Shown here one piece after another: positions 30,857 through 41,196 of a stretch of 64,000 nucleotides of DNA. A program made the position numbers and the translations under genes. The stretch lies in the NCBI GenBank assembly GCA_030374765.1, contig JARGXX010000095.1:806001-870000 (forward strand). Direction: 5' to 3'. The first letter of the stretch is position 1; every line of letters starts with the position of its first letter. This DNA is from Agarophyton chilense (lineage: Eukaryota > Rhodophyta > Florideophyceae > Gracilariales > Gracilariaceae). The notes beneath the pieces were generated by a model. The model worked only from the letters and a program-made list of their open reading frames with translations, was not told where the DNA came from and made no database searches.

Positions 30857-32239
30857 CTAAGAAGCAACTTTGCTTACCACCCTCAGAATGTTAGACACTG
30901 ACTTGTTTCCGTCCATAAGTGTTTCGGAAGTGTACGGTATATTGTGCTTCGCACAGAAAGCCCTGAAAATTGTGCGCAACTTGGGTAAGTGGTGACGGGG
31001 AACTGTGGGGAAGATGTGGTGCTCAATCTGATAACTCAGTCCACCCGTGAACCAGTCAGTGAACCAATTCGGATCAACGTTCCTGGTTGTCCTGACCTGT
31101 AGTCTAATGAAGTCTGCTGCTCGCAACTCTTTCAGAGTGAGCACATCCATTCCATTATGACCCACAGCAAATACAACACCAAGAAGAACACCACCAAAGG
31201 CCTGAGAGGCCAGCATGTACAGCAAGGCGCTCGAAAGCGATCCATAAATCGCAATTTTCTTCACCAAGAGCAAAAAGAGAGCATGGTGCACGGCAAGTCC
31301 AAGCACTTCCAGAACGTACATTACGTAGCTGGTGACATGGGGATTGGGCGCTTGCATCTGATAGGTAAGGGATTGCATAACCCACGAAGTACGTGCCATA
31401 CACAAAACTGGCCAGTACATGATGGATTGATTGCGAAGCATCCAGCGCGGAAACCGATCAAGGTCCTCGCCCTCAATTAGTTTTTCGGACCAAAAGAGTA
31501 TTGGCATTGTGGCAATGTCTGGGTCACCTCCACCCGGGGCATCGGTGACGTTCGGCACTGCGTGATGATGATTATGCTTGTTCTTCCACCAAGAAACAGA
31601 AAAGCCTTGGAAAATGTTTCCAATCAGCACGCCAAAGCAATTGTTGATAGAGCGATTGACGAACACTTGGTGATGCAAAAAGTCATGAGCCAGCCATCCA
31701 CATTGCTGCCAAAAAAGCGCCATAACAAAGGCAGCCACCAGGATGGCGATCCACGACGATGGAAAGCTTAGCGCAATGAGAACGGAGAGGGCGCAAATGG
31801 ATACATTGCTCAATATCTTAAGCGCATAAAACAATTTGGACGAATCAAACAATCGCAAAGCCTGAACTTGTTGACGCATCTTGAGCACATCTCGCACGTA
31901 TCCCTCGTCAACTCCATCCAGTCTGTTTTCAGTGGTGAAGTCAATCTGTCCAACACAAAGAGGAGGCAACAAACGCCACGCATCGGTAGAAGCATGAAAC
32001 CCAGAGTACACATCGGTAGCATCGGTTCCAGCGGCAGTGAAGATGATATCACCCCCTGGATGACGCTTTGCAAAATCTGTCACATCGTACACTCGTCCCT
32101 TAATTGCGATCCAGGCATCTTCCATGGTGTTATGGCGAGCAAGCTCTGACCACGTGATTCGGCGAGTACTGTCGTTAGACATGGGCTCAGGCGCAAAGGC
32201 CGAGCCCTTCGCGACTTGAGGTAAACCTATAATGCACAT
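30857..32239 (-). CDS. Cytochrome b5 front-end fatty-acid desaturase (delta-5/6/8 type)
   Basis: This 460-residue single-exon enzyme has an N-terminal cytochrome b5 domain with heme-binding HPGG (60-63). The di-iron desaturase follows, with three histidine boxes: HDFLHH (185-190), HNHHH (222-226) and QIEHH (404-408). A Q in place of H in box 3 and the fused b5 domain define front-end desaturases, which insert double bases of the delta-5, -6 or -8 type into C18-C20 acyl chains in the ER. Red algae make arachidonic and eicosapentaenoic acid this way. Regioselectivity cannot be read from the sequence. Four or more hydrophobic segments are visible. M20 (MSNDS) is an alternative start. Confidence 0.94.
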   Translation of the reverse strand: MCIIGLPQVAKGSAFAPEPMSNDSTRRITWSELARHNTMEDAWIAIKGRVYDVTDFAKRHPGGDIIFTAAGTDATDVYSGFHASTDAWRLLPPLCVGQIDFTTENRLDGVDEGYVRDVLKMRQQVQALRLFDSSKLFYALKILSNVSICALSVLIALSFPSSWIAILVAAFVMALFWQQCGWLAHDFLHHQVFVNRSINNCFGVLIGNIFQGFSVSWWKNKHNHHHAVPNVTDAPGGGDPDIATMPILFWSEKLIEGEDLDRFPRWMLRNQSIMYWPVLCMARTSWVMQSLTYQMQAPNPHVTSYVMYVLEVLGLAVHHALFLLLVKKIAIYGSLSSALLYMLASQAFGGVLLGVVFAVGHNGMDVLTLKELRAADFIRLQVRTTRNVDPNWFTDWFTGGLSYQIEHHIFPTVPRHHLPKLRTIFRAFCAKHNIPYTSETLMDGNKSVSNILRVVSKVAS

Positions 32240-32803
32240 GCTGTTCAAAAGTGAATTAGCTATCGACGAAACGGTCTAAACGACCTCCCAAGTGACCCCG
32301 ATAGAGAGTTGAAGAATGCTCGGCAAAACTGAACAAGCTATGCGTGCGGCAATAGCAGTAGGCAGTGGTGCCACATACGCTGTGTGATGTCACTATGGAC
32401 GAGCGCAGTGAGGTGACAATTGGCGGACAGAAAACATGGAAATGAATCTAATGTGCTCGATCAGAAGCCTGCTGGCGAGCGTCATGTGCCGCAGAAGTAC
32501 GGACGGAGCGCTGTGCAGCAACTTGGCCTCTGTTCATTGGCTCTGTTCACCGCATCAGCGGAGGCCAACGGAATACACGTGTGACGGTGGCTGAATGTGC
32601 AGGCTGATGTAGCCCAATTACGCGCGGTCACCTCACTCGCGTTCTGCGCGCATTCTCGCTGTGGTTGACTTGAGATTTTATCGTTAGTCTTCAGCTCGCC
32701 GAGGAAAGGCGCTGTGCTCAGTTATCATCAGCGTTTGACACAATGCAGGGCGTGCTGCTGATTTCCGAAAAACTGAGTTGCTCACAACAGTTCACATTTA
32801 CAA
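32240..32803. other. Intergenic region
   Basis: This 564-bp stretch is upstream of the desaturase and downstream of the rubredoxin gene. I see no gene in it. Confidence 0.5.
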
Positions 32804-33610
32804 TTAGGTAGATGTATCTGAGTCAGTACGGTCTTTCGCCGTTGTACTAGTGCCCTCGTTACCGGTACCGCCTCCACTTTCCGAACGTAATGACTCTGTA
32901 CTACCAGAATCCGACACAACATCTTGCACTGCGCCATCCTCGCCGGAATCCTCTTCTTCCTCGCTTTGTTCCTCCTCCTCCTCCTGATTTCTAGGATCGT
33001 CAGGGTCATTCAAGTCCCAGAACTCACTCTTGGGTGTTCCACACAGCGGACACTTAAACGAGTCCGGGAAAAACTTGAACTCTCGTCCTCGAGCAGGATA
33101 CATTTCGTAGCCGCATCCCCCGCATTTGAACACGTGAAGCTCAGCCTCTTCCTCAGAGGACGTGATGGCAGTTTTTGGAACCGTGACCTTGTTCACAGCC
33201 GATGGTCCACTTGACCACTCTCCACTCTTCACCTTGAGCATCTTGATAGCCAGTGCCACAAATCCAAACCCAACGAAAAACAGAGGAAGCACGCCGATGC
33301 CCTCCCAATGCGCCTTTGTTTTGAAACCAAGAATTCCTGTAGACTGAGACGCTTCGGTTTCGACAGTCACCTTGTGTTTATCCTGTCTTGACTTGCCAAC
33401 TATACCTATCGCTCGCCGTGATCTCGAGGATGGTTGCGAGTTTGGCGTAGAAGAAAGGGTCATTCTGGCAGGCAACGAGCGGGTGGTACGTGGCGCATAC
33501 TGCGCACGTTTGAGCGGGACTTGTTTCAGGAATTGGGTTTGGCGCGTGTTCGGTGAAAGTCCCGCACCGTGGAACGCTGATACAAATGCCACTTTGGACA
33601 TGGTTTCCAT
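32804..33610 (-). CDS. Plastid-type membrane rubredoxin
   Basis: This 268-residue protein has a Ser/Arg-rich plastid-transit-like N-terminus (about 1-90), a single transmembrane helix (about 105-123, GVLPLFFVGFGFVALAI) and then a rubredoxin domain with Fe ligands C163, C166, C187 and C190 (CGGC and CPLC). It ends in a Glu/Ser-rich acidic tail. Rubredoxins of cyanobacteria and plastids (RubA/RBD1) take part in photosystem assembly. Here the helix precedes the rubredoxin, the reverse of RubA/RBD1. The plant ENH1 protein also carries a C-terminal rubredoxin but has a PDZ domain that I do not see here. M4 is an equally good start. The 175 open codons upstream have no ATG-based support. Confidence 0.88.
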   Translation of the reverse strand: METMSKVAFVSAFHGAGLSPNTRQTQFLKQVPLKRAQYAPRTTRSLPARMTLSSTPNSQPSSRSRRAIGIVGKSRQDKHKVTVETEASQSTGILGFKTKAHWEGIGVLPLFFVGFGFVALAIKMLKVKSGEWSSGPSAVNKVTVPKTAITSSEEEAELHVFKCGGCGYEMYPARGREFKFFPDSFKCPLCGTPKSEFWDLNDPDDPRNQEEEEEQSEEEEDSGEDGAVQDVVSDSGSTESLRSESGGGTGNEGTSTTAKDRTDSDTST

Positions 33611-34311
33611 CCGTTGATAACGGAAGAGACACTGCCACTCTAATCCCGGCGTGTTGACCGAAGCAATTGTCAGTTCAACGCGTCTGGCACCAAGCTCTCG
33701 AATTACTGCGACAACAATACTCTTCGACAGGTAGAAGCTACGCGGTGCAGAGAGGGTGGTGGTGGAGAGAGTAGGGCGTGATGGGCGTGAGAGGCAGCAG
33801 AGCGTGAGTGGCAGGGAAGCGTGGTGGCGATCCCGTCGCAGACAAGCGGGGAAGGGGGAGGCTTTGAGATAAATGGCATTTTGGGCGCAGGCTACTCGCC
33901 GAGGAACTCCCAAATAGCAAAAATAGACGCGGGCATTGGAATTTTGCACAACGTTGAGCGCCTCAACTTGAGCCCGCATGGAAGAGCTCCGTTGGGTCCG
34001 CGCCCGGTGCTTACAGCCGGGGCCGAACGGTTCGGGTAACCGAGTACCCGAGTAACCGAAACAGCCCGTCGGACAATGGGCGATATATACACAACACAAG
34101 ACAAAATATTCTGCGCCTTTTTTTTTTGATCCCATCGTCGTCCGAACTATTCCTCACCGTCGATAACCTTTTGGGGTTTTCGTGGAAACGCACCCTTTTT
34201 CTACAGGAAGGGCTGGTCTTTATCGCAATTCTTTCCAGTTCCAGGCTTTCAACGGCAATCATTGGACTTCCCCGTACATAATCACAGCTTGCTTTGAGTA
34301 TCACGAGGACC
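33611..34311. other. Divergent intergenic region with a promoter dyad
   Basis: This 701-bp region separates the rubredoxin and eIF3m starts. It has a short dyad near 34028-34057: CGGGTA (34033-34038) pairs with TACCCG (34045-34050) and is flanked by GGTT/TAACC. Its spacing from both genes fits a shared regulatory region; function is inferred only. Confidence 0.4.
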
Positions 34312-35598
34312 ATGGTCGCTCCCGTCCGCGACGACGCCGCCGCAAACGGCATTCACAACAACGGCCCTAACCGTCTGCCCGACGACGATGACATAAATGA
34401 TCAGGATCTCAAAGTGCTTCGCACAGAACTTGCAGCCGCTGGCAAGTATCTACAATCCTGCATCCAAGTAGACGGTCTACATGACTCAATAGTAAACTCA
34501 GAAGCTGCGGGCGATGTGCTTGGAGCTACAACCATGCTGGCCGATGCGTTTATTAAGGCGCTCAATGCCCCCGAAGACTCAACCACATCGGCATCTTTGG
34601 AAGCATGCATGCAAGAATTATTGGTGTGGGTAAAGAGGCGATGTGCCATGAATGAACACCTGGTTGAAAAGATTTGCACTGGTCTTCGCGACGGTTCTTC
34701 AAACGGTGAGCTGCGATTGCGATGTATGGCGTTGCTTTATAATTTTGTTGGAGAAGATAACCACGACAAGCGCTTTTCATTGCTTATGGCAACTATTACG
34801 CTCGCTGCTCGAGCTGGCTTGATCACGAAGATGAGTGACACCGTTTTGCCGAAGATTGACTCGTTTTTACGTCAGTGGCAAACACCAGTGAACGAAAAAC
34901 GACAAATATACAAAGTTTGTTACGAAGCTTTAAAATCTGCGAACATGCTTTCAGAGGCGTTTGCATTTAACGTGAAACAGCTCAGTCTGTACAACGGTGC
35001 CACAGAACAAGAATTAGAAACGGCCCAGGATTCCACCATTGACATCATCGTTCAAGCTGTACGTCTACCCAAGCTTTATCGTTTTGACACTTTACTGGAA
35101 CTGGATGCCGTAAAGAGATTTGCAAACTTGGACGGAGATTTCAAACTGTTGCACGAGTTGATCTGGATCTTTGTTCGTGATGATCTTGCGGTATTTTCCG
35201 ACTTCAAGTCAAGAAACGATGCCTTACTCAAGAAGCACGGCATCGATGTCGAGGTGGCAGAGGACAAAATGAGGTTGCTTACTTTTGCATCATTGGGAAT
35301 TGACTCTCAAGACCTGACGTACGATATGATTGCCAATGCCTTGCAAATTCCTCAAGACCAGGTGGAAGATTGGGTTATTCGTGCAATTAGCTCTGGTTTA
35401 GTGGATGGAAAGATCAACCAACTCAAATCTTCTGTGGCGATTTACCGATCTACACAGAGAATGTTTACCAGGGAAGAATGGCAACCACTTTCTGAACGTA
35501 TCAATATCTGGAAGGAAAATATTGGGGAGCTGCTAGGATCGCTTCGTGAAACGAGGGAGGCGTCGACCAGGGCTGCGGCAGAAGCCTTTTCGGGCTAG
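34312..35598 (+). CDS. EIF3M: Translation initiation factor eIF3 subunit M
   Basis: This 428-residue single-exon PCI-domain protein is eIF3m, part of the octameric eIF3 core that holds the 40S subunit during initiation. The helical N-terminal repeats run through GELRLRCMALLYNFV. The PCI winged helix lies in the last third (LLTFASLGI, YDMIANALQIPQDQVEDWVIRAISSGLVDGKINQL). The tail is a helical, Arg/Glu-rich segment. The ATG at 34312 is in an ACCATGG context and is the first ATG of the frame. Confidence 0.95.
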   Translation: MVAPVRDDAAANGIHNNGPNRLPDDDDINDQDLKVLRTELAAAGKYLQSCIQVDGLHDSIVNSEAAGDVLGATTMLADAFIKALNAPEDSTTSASLEACMQELLVWVKRRCAMNEHLVEKICTGLRDGSSNGELRLRCMALLYNFVGEDNHDKRFSLLMATITLAARAGLITKMSDTVLPKIDSFLRQWQTPVNEKRQIYKVCYEALKSANMLSEAFAFNVKQLSLYNGATEQELETAQDSTIDIIVQAVRLPKLYRFDTLLELDAVKRFANLDGDFKLLHELIWIFVRDDLAVFSDFKSRNDALLKKHGIDVEVAEDKMRLLTFASLGIDSQDLTYDMIANALQIPQDQVEDWVIRAISSGLVDGKINQLKSSVAIYRSTQRMFTREEWQPLSERINIWKENIGELLGSLRETREASTRAAAEAFSG

Positions 35599-35816
35599 AA
35601 TGAGTTACTTCTTCTCACCCGTACATAGCCATACATCACACTACAAATTCACGGGACACGAACTTTGGAGACATAGATCCCCTCGGTTTGCGTTGCTTTT
35701 CCGTTCACAAGCACCAGAGATACGTTCACGGTAGATATCATAAAAGCCATAGTATACAATACCATAAACTCCGTGAGGGGGGTATCGAACGGGTGTCCAT
35801 TGCAACTAACCACATC

Positions 35817-36233
35817 TCACATAAAGTCGTCATCGTCATCGTCATCGTCATGATCATCGCCATCACCATCGTCGTCCAACTCACGACGCTCTACACCGTT
35901 TCTAGAGCTTTGGATTCTTGCAGACTGTCTCGTGGCAGTCTTACCCCCAGAGCGCGATGCTTGGCTTGCCTGTCTATTTCCAACACTCCGTGCAGATTTC
36001 CTCTTTCCAGTAGGTTTCTTGATACCCTTAAGCACTTCGCGCATCGTTCGCACAGGTGTTCCAGACTGAGCGGAAGATGAAAGAAGTTGCGGATTCCTCT
36101 TTATCGTAATGGCATCTGCTGCATCCTGTTCGTCGGGTATGTAGACCATCGCTGAGTCGGTACTTCTGGAGAATGAACCCTTGAATGCAGAGAAACCATC
36201 TCCGTACACTGGGAATTCGGGCAACTCATTCAT
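35817..36233 (-). CDS. Small disordered protein with a poly-Asp tail, unknown function
   Basis: This 138-residue protein begins MNELPEFPVYGDGF, has a basic Ser/Arg/Lys-rich middle (TGKRKSARSVGNRQAS) and ends in an Asp-rich tail encoded by a GAT/GAC trinucleotide repeat (about 35820-35878). The basic middle plus acidic end suggest a nuclear, nucleic-acid or histone-binding protein, but I recognise no family. It lies 218 bp from the end of eIF3m, in convergent orientation. The long uninterrupted frame with sensible composition is the only evidence that it is a gene. Confidence 0.5.
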   Translation of the reverse strand: MNELPEFPVYGDGFSAFKGSFSRSTDSAMVYIPDEQDAADAITIKRNPQLLSSSAQSGTPVRTMREVLKGIKKPTGKRKSARSVGNRQASQASRSGGKTATRQSARIQSSRNGVERRELDDDGDGDDHDDDDDDDDFM

Positions 36234-36882
36234 TGAGTTGCGGATGTTTCACCTCGTGTAATCAAATGAGGTTCGAAGGTCTTGAAAATGGGGCACAGAG
36301 GGAATCCCTGGAGGAATCTTTGGAGTTAAGCCAAGAGTAACTCTCATCATGTCATTGAGCACAATGAGGAACACAACCCCTAACTGGATGTACCCTTGCT
36401 AGTACAAGATTCCGATAGGAAAATTTCTCTAACCAAAAAATTTTTGTAACGTTCTCCTGGCGCACTTTATTCAGTCGACTCAATTCCATTTTAAACACAT
36501 CAAGTTTGAGTGTTTTTTTTAAATCGCCGGCCCATCTTATCCGTAAAGTATTTTACTAATCCTACTGTTGAATACCTACAGATGGTTCTTTGAAAGAATT
36601 AGATAGTTGTTCGGAAATCTGAACTTGTTCAAAACTTTGCTGCTTTTTTCGCCCGGTGGAGACGGGCACGGCAACAAACTTCTTTTTTATTGTTTTTCTT
36701 CTGCCAGTGGAGATGCTGTAAATCAGGATTAGTTGTGATATCTGGTTTTTACCGAAACCGAGATCATCGGCATTCCCCCACCTTTGGTTTTCTCGATAGA
36801 AAAAGGTACGGGAAGTGAAATATCTACTTTGATGCGTGAAACAGGTTGCTATCCCGGCCAAGAATTCCGGTCGTACTCATCA
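36234..36882. other. Divergent intergenic region
   Basis: This 649-bp stretch lies between the acidic protein and RimO. It is AT-rich with several poly-T runs. No gene is recognised. It would include the RimO 5' UTR, or its N-terminus if the ATG at 36832 is used. Confidence 0.5.
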
Positions 36883-38373
36883 ATGTTTCAGTCGAAAATA
36901 TCGTTTGTAGCGCCAACGCTGGCCAAGGCATTTCCGTACGTTCGTGGGCGAGGATGCTCTCCATGCCGCAAGCATCCTTCAGCAACAGCCGTTCAGCCAA
37001 CAACATCAATTTCAGCTTCAAAAACCGCACCGCCGACAGTTGCACTCGTCTCTTTAGGATGCCCAAAGAACGTCACTGACGCAGAGGTCATGCTTGCCGA
37101 TTTTTTTAAGAATGATATCAAGATCCAGGCCCCTGATTCTGAAACTCCGGCAGATGTCGTCGTTGTGAATACCTGCGGTTTCGTTGATGATGCTAAACGA
37201 GAATCTATTAATTCCATTCTTGATGCAGCCAAAGGGAAAAAAAACGGGACAAAGGGAGTCATAGTTACTGGCTGCCTTGCCCAAAGATATGCAGACCTCC
37301 TTGCTGAAGAGCTACCAGAAGTAGATGCAGTCGTGGGATTTGAACACTACCATGAACTTCCTCAACGTGTGAAAGCTCTGGCAGCAAATGAAAGAGGAAG
37401 CCCTATCGAAAAAGTCAAGGTTGGTGCAATTGATGTTCCATTTCGACCAGAACACGAGCGTGTGCGCCTGGGCCCAAAGCACTCTGTTTATGTTCGCTTG
37501 GCAGAGGGTTGCTCTCACTCCTGTACGTTTTGCGCTATTCCAGGCCAGTTCAGGGGGAAATTTCGATCAAAGCAATGGAACACCTTAACTAGAGAAATTG
37601 ACACTTTGGTTGCCGCTGGGGCTAGAGAACTAGTCTTCATCGCTGAGGATACGAACCAATATGGTATGGATTTCCCTCCGGAGGAAAGCCGGAGGCTAAG
37701 CCATCTACTCCACCACGTTGCGAAGAACAATACGGATGCAAAATGGCTACGCCTCTTATACTGCTACCCATCTTACTTCACAAATGACCTAATCAGAGCT
37801 ATCGCAGATCTCGATGTTGTATGCAAATATATCGACATTCCTCTCCAGCATATATCTGATAGTGTGCTACGTCGAATGAATCGACCTGGGAGACAGCACA
37901 CCGAGGAGCTTTTGAATAGATTACGACAAGGAATCCCCGACCTTGCCCTTCGGACAACTTTCATTGTCGGGTTTCCGGGGGAGACAGAAGAGGATCACCA
38001 AGAATTAGTAGATTTTATTATGCAGAAACGTTTCCATCATGCAGGTTTCTTCGTTTACAGCGAGGAAGAAGGCACGCCAGCGGCGACGTTCGCGAACCAA
38101 GTACCTATAGAGCTTCGAGAGTACAGACGAGATGAGCTTGTGTCCATACAACAGCGTATACAAGAGGAAATCGCATTGGAACAGGTCGGAAAAGTTCTTG
38201 ACGTGATTGTGGACAGGATTGAAGACGGGCACTCAATTGGGCGTTGCCGATTTGATGCCCCTGAAGTTGATGGTAGCGTCCATATTTTACAGATAATAGA
38301 ACCGGGAACCATATTGAAAGTTAGAATCTTAGGAACATCATCTTTCGATCTTTATGGAGAACCAGCGGAATAA
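36883..38373 (+). CDS. rimO: Ribosomal protein uS12 methylthiotransferase RimO, organelle-targeted
   Basis: This 496-residue radical-SAM enzyme adds a methylthio group to an Asp of ribosomal protein uS12. The N-terminal UPF0004 domain shows VSLGCPKNVTDAEVML, NTCGFVDDAKRESI and TGCLAQRYADLL, with three cluster cysteines. The radical SAM cluster is C210-x3-C214-x2-C217 (CSHSCTFC). A C-terminal TRAM-like domain follows. SLGCPKN is diagnostic for RimO rather than MiaB. Eukaryotes rarely have RimO, and those that do are mostly plastid-bearing, so a cyanobacterial or bacterial origin and plastid targeting are likely. Residues 1-50 are Ser/Lys/Arg-rich like a transit peptide. An upstream ATG at 36832 would add 17 residues. 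Confidence 0.95.
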   Translation: MFQSKISFVAPTLAKAFPYVRGRGCSPCRKHPSATAVQPTTSISASKTAPPTVALVSLGCPKNVTDAEVMLADFFKNDIKIQAPDSETPADVVVVNTCGFVDDAKRESINSILDAAKGKKNGTKGVIVTGCLAQRYADLLAEELPEVDAVVGFEHYHELPQRVKALAANERGSPIEKVKVGAIDVPFRPEHERVRLGPKHSVYVRLAEGCSHSCTFCAIPGQFRGKFRSKQWNTLTREIDTLVAAGARELVFIAEDTNQYGMDFPPEESRRLSHLLHHVAKNNTDAKWLRLLYCYPSYFTNDLIRAIADLDVVCKYIDIPLQHISDSVLRRMNRPGRQHTEELLNRLRQGIPDLALRTTFIVGFPGETEEDHQELVDFIMQKRFHHAGFFVYSEEEGTPAATFANQVPIELREYRRDELVSIQQRIQEEIALEQVGKVLDVIVDRIEDGHSIGRCRFDAPEVDGSVHILQIIEPGTILKVRILGTSSFDLYGEPAE

Positions 38374-38973
38374 GTTGTTTGGTCGTTTTTGGATATCATG
38401 AGGATTATTGTGAACGCGTTTGGGGTTCTCTGTTCCAAAAGATAATTAACGGCAAGCTTGCAGAAAAACATTGTGGGTGTGTATAGAAGAGCTCGATCCT
38501 GACTCCGCTTCACGTGGAACATGGTCACATCTTTGATGTAGATGCTAGCTTTCACCAATTGATTACGTTCATTCTCCGCGAGTCATTTTCTGGATAGACT
38601 TGTTGCTCATCTGAACTCCTTCGTCTTACGGTCTTATGCAAGTGCGTTGTATTTCGCATGTTGAAACGACGGGTGTTACCAAATGGCAATAGAAGCCCCC
38701 CACTCTTCTGAACACATGCAACATCATGACATTACTCTGGTACTTCACTCGTGTGATGTATTGGCCGATCCCCTTTCTCAGATTCCTCTGTCTCACTGAC
38801 CGGGTTTCGTTGCTTTTCAAGGACTCATATATTTCTTTTGAACAGGAAACACCAGGATTCTCTTGTGAGGGCTGTTCGTTACATTTCGGGGGAAACCTTC
38901 GCAAATGTTATGAAGACCGTTGTGGGCTGTTTAGTTCTACAAGGGAGACGGGATTGCTTGAGGACAGGCTCTT
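38374..38973. other. Convergent 3' intergenic region
   Basis: This 600-bp stretch lies between the RimO and NCA2 3' ends. There are only short unsupported open frames. Confidence 0.5.
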
Positions 38974-40707
38974 TTACATCGTCTGGAGAAATGAATAACA
39001 TCTAAGCATCCTGTCCACATGCATCCTTCTTTGATTAATATGTTCATCAGCCGATCGCAATAACTCGAGATCATCTGTAAAACGAAAAATGACCTTTTTG
39101 GGCGCCGCGATGATCCCGAGTTCTATCAGATTGAATATTTCAACAACTTTAACGTGAATCATACCGATGTGCTTCATGTGCCGCAAAATGTTTTCTACTT
39201 GGCGTGCATCTGCTCCTTCTTCGGCTTCGATGGCCAGAAAGGCGGAATGAATGTCACCGAGAAGAAAGCGTGCTGTTTGACCCCCCGATACAATCATCCC
39301 GGCGTTTCTACCGCGCAGTTGAAATGCAAGTGTGGAACATATCTGAATTACTGAAGCTATTGTGAGTAGGGAAGGAGCAAGGGCCACCAGAGCAAGATTG
39401 AGTTCTTGTGCGCGAAGAAGCTGCATGCTCTTCAACATCAATTCCTCAACATCACATTTCAGCTTTTGAACTTGCAGGAGCATCGCTTGTGGAAGACTAC
39501 CGATCACAGTGTTTTTAAACGGATGGCGCGCTTGTTCTAGGATCAGCTTCGTAACGGCCTTGAAGTCACCAACCTGTGCCATATCGCCTGCCCCAGTAAC
39601 ATGTTTCAAGTGTGTTTTTGTAAACTCGGAAAGCATATCTTGAAGAATCATACGTGAGTCTGAAACTGACTTCTCATCAGAAGTGACTGTTGAAGTGCGA
39701 AAAATTTGCTTGTAGAATCGCGTAACAGGAGCAAGAACGTTATTATCAACGAAGCCGCGAAAGACGTGTCCGCAGTGTACCACAGTCGCTTCTAAAGCAC
39801 CACTTCCCCCGAGAAAACCGGCGTTATGGGACAAATAGTTTGCTGAGAATCCTGTGATGATAGCCAAACCTCCGTACCGGTACGGTCGTCTTCTAACATC
39901 GTATGGCTTCGCTACGTCCCTTTCACACAGGCGACTCAGCCGTCCTAGTGTATTCCGCGTATCGGATAGTTCACGCTGAATTATTTGAACCGTGAGTCGA
40001 ACATCATGGGCTCCGAAGCGTTTTGCGCTTGTGGACAGGTTCTGATTCCAAAACTGGCCTAGTTGGCCGGCGATATGTGACTGCTCTGATATATCCTTGC
40101 GTGTTGCAGAGATGGATGTTCTCACAACCTCTTGTATATGTTGCGGTATTTTGATGGCAGAATTGGCTTGGGCTATTGCGTGATGGAAAGAACTCACCTG
40201 CCGACATGAAGTTACAATGGCACGAGCGAGATCGTCCTGACGACCTTCTCTCAAAGCAAGGCGGATAGCATGGCCTGTTTGCAAATGCAAGCCGATGAAT
40301 TGACATATTGAATACACAATTTGTTCAATAAGGTTTCGAATCTCATCATTGTACTGCGCTCTCGATAGGGCGGATGATGAGAACGAATAGCGAAAAAGCA
40401 TGCCGCTGAGCGATTTGCGAAGTGATTCCGACTCGGTTCGATAGTAAAGGGAATATGATTCAAGTCGTTGAACAATGGTAACAATATACTCTAGAAGATA
40501 CTGACTGCTTCGCAATCGTAGATAAGCCAACGCCTGATTATCGGCCACAATGTCATCGGTTCGCTCTGAGAGAATTCGAAGCAGGTGTTGGGCAGATTGG
40601 GAATTGTTGATCTCGAAAGCAATCGAAGGTTTTCGTCGTTGGGTGAATCCAGTATTTGGAAACAAAAGTTTCTTTAACACAACAGAGAGCTGAGGAAGAA
40701 GATCCAT
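38974..40707 (-). CDS. NCA2-family mitochondrial protein (DGS1-like)
   Basis: This 577-residue single-exon protein belongs to the NCA2 family. In yeast, Nca2 is needed for expression of the mitochondrial ATP synthase subunits Atp6 and Atp8. The plant homologue DGS1 is an outer-membrane protein that affects galactolipid content. Supporting segments lie in the C-terminal third: a hydrophobic patch with LRAQELNLALVALAPSLL, GDIHSAFLAIEA and the helical end. The family pattern is an N-terminal helical region and a conserved C-terminal block. A second mitochondrial-type hydrophobic patch is near RYGGLAIITGFSANYL. Confidence 0.8.
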   Translation of the reverse strand: MDLLPQLSVVLKKLLFPNTGFTQRRKPSIAFEINNSQSAQHLLRILSERTDDIVADNQALAYLRLRSSQYLLEYIVTIVQRLESYSLYYRTESESLRKSLSGMLFRYSFSSSALSRAQYNDEIRNLIEQIVYSICQFIGLHLQTGHAIRLALREGRQDDLARAIVTSCRQVSSFHHAIAQANSAIKIPQHIQEVVRTSISATRKDISEQSHIAGQLGQFWNQNLSTSAKRFGAHDVRLTVQIIQRELSDTRNTLGRLSRLCERDVAKPYDVRRRPYRYGGLAIITGFSANYLSHNAGFLGGSGALEATVVHCGHVFRGFVDNNVLAPVTRFYKQIFRTSTVTSDEKSVSDSRMILQDMLSEFTKTHLKHVTGAGDMAQVGDFKAVTKLILEQARHPFKNTVIGSLPQAMLLQVQKLKCDVEELMLKSMQLLRAQELNLALVALAPSLLTIASVIQICSTLAFQLRGRNAGMIVSGGQTARFLLGDIHSAFLAIEAEEGADARQVENILRHMKHIGMIHVKVVEIFNLIELGIIAAPKKVIFRFTDDLELLRSADEHINQRRMHVDRMLRCYSFLQTM

Positions 40708-41196
40708 CTCTCGTCGCTTTCTGAGGAACGTTACGTCTTCAACCTCAAACGTGCGTGTGTGAAGGTGAGCGAGCTGCGCAGAAGTCTGGACATAACTGTG
40801 AGCTGGGAAGGCCGCTATTTAGAATCTCTCACGCAGAAGATGACACGCAATCTGCCCTTTTGATGTACCCCACATGGTGCCCAGCTCTGCCTTGCGAGTC
40901 GCACTCAAGTAGAGTTGCTCCCGAAATGTGTCTGGAACAGATGGATACATATGCTTTGAAACTAATGGCGGATCGCGATTCGTCTTTCGAACTGGGCCGA
41001 CGCATGGCATGTCCAAATGCTTACAGTGCTGTCATCACCGGACCTGTGAGGATCCGAATCGTGCTTGCTAACTCTACCTTCGTATATGCGCCAAAAACAA
41101 CGCGTTGTCATTTCCGGCTCCGTTAAAGGTCAAGGTTTGAACTTCCACATCCTTAACGTTCGGCAGCTCTTCTTGCTGTGATCGTCGCAGTAAGCC
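40708..41196. other. Divergent intergenic region
   Basis: This 489-bp region lies between the NCA2 and ABITRAM starts. No supported gene was found. Confidence 0.5.

Noticed and set aside
36269..36279. tRNA B-box-like GGTTCGAAGGT
   Set aside because: No CC after GGTTCGA and no matching A-box or cloverleaf around it.
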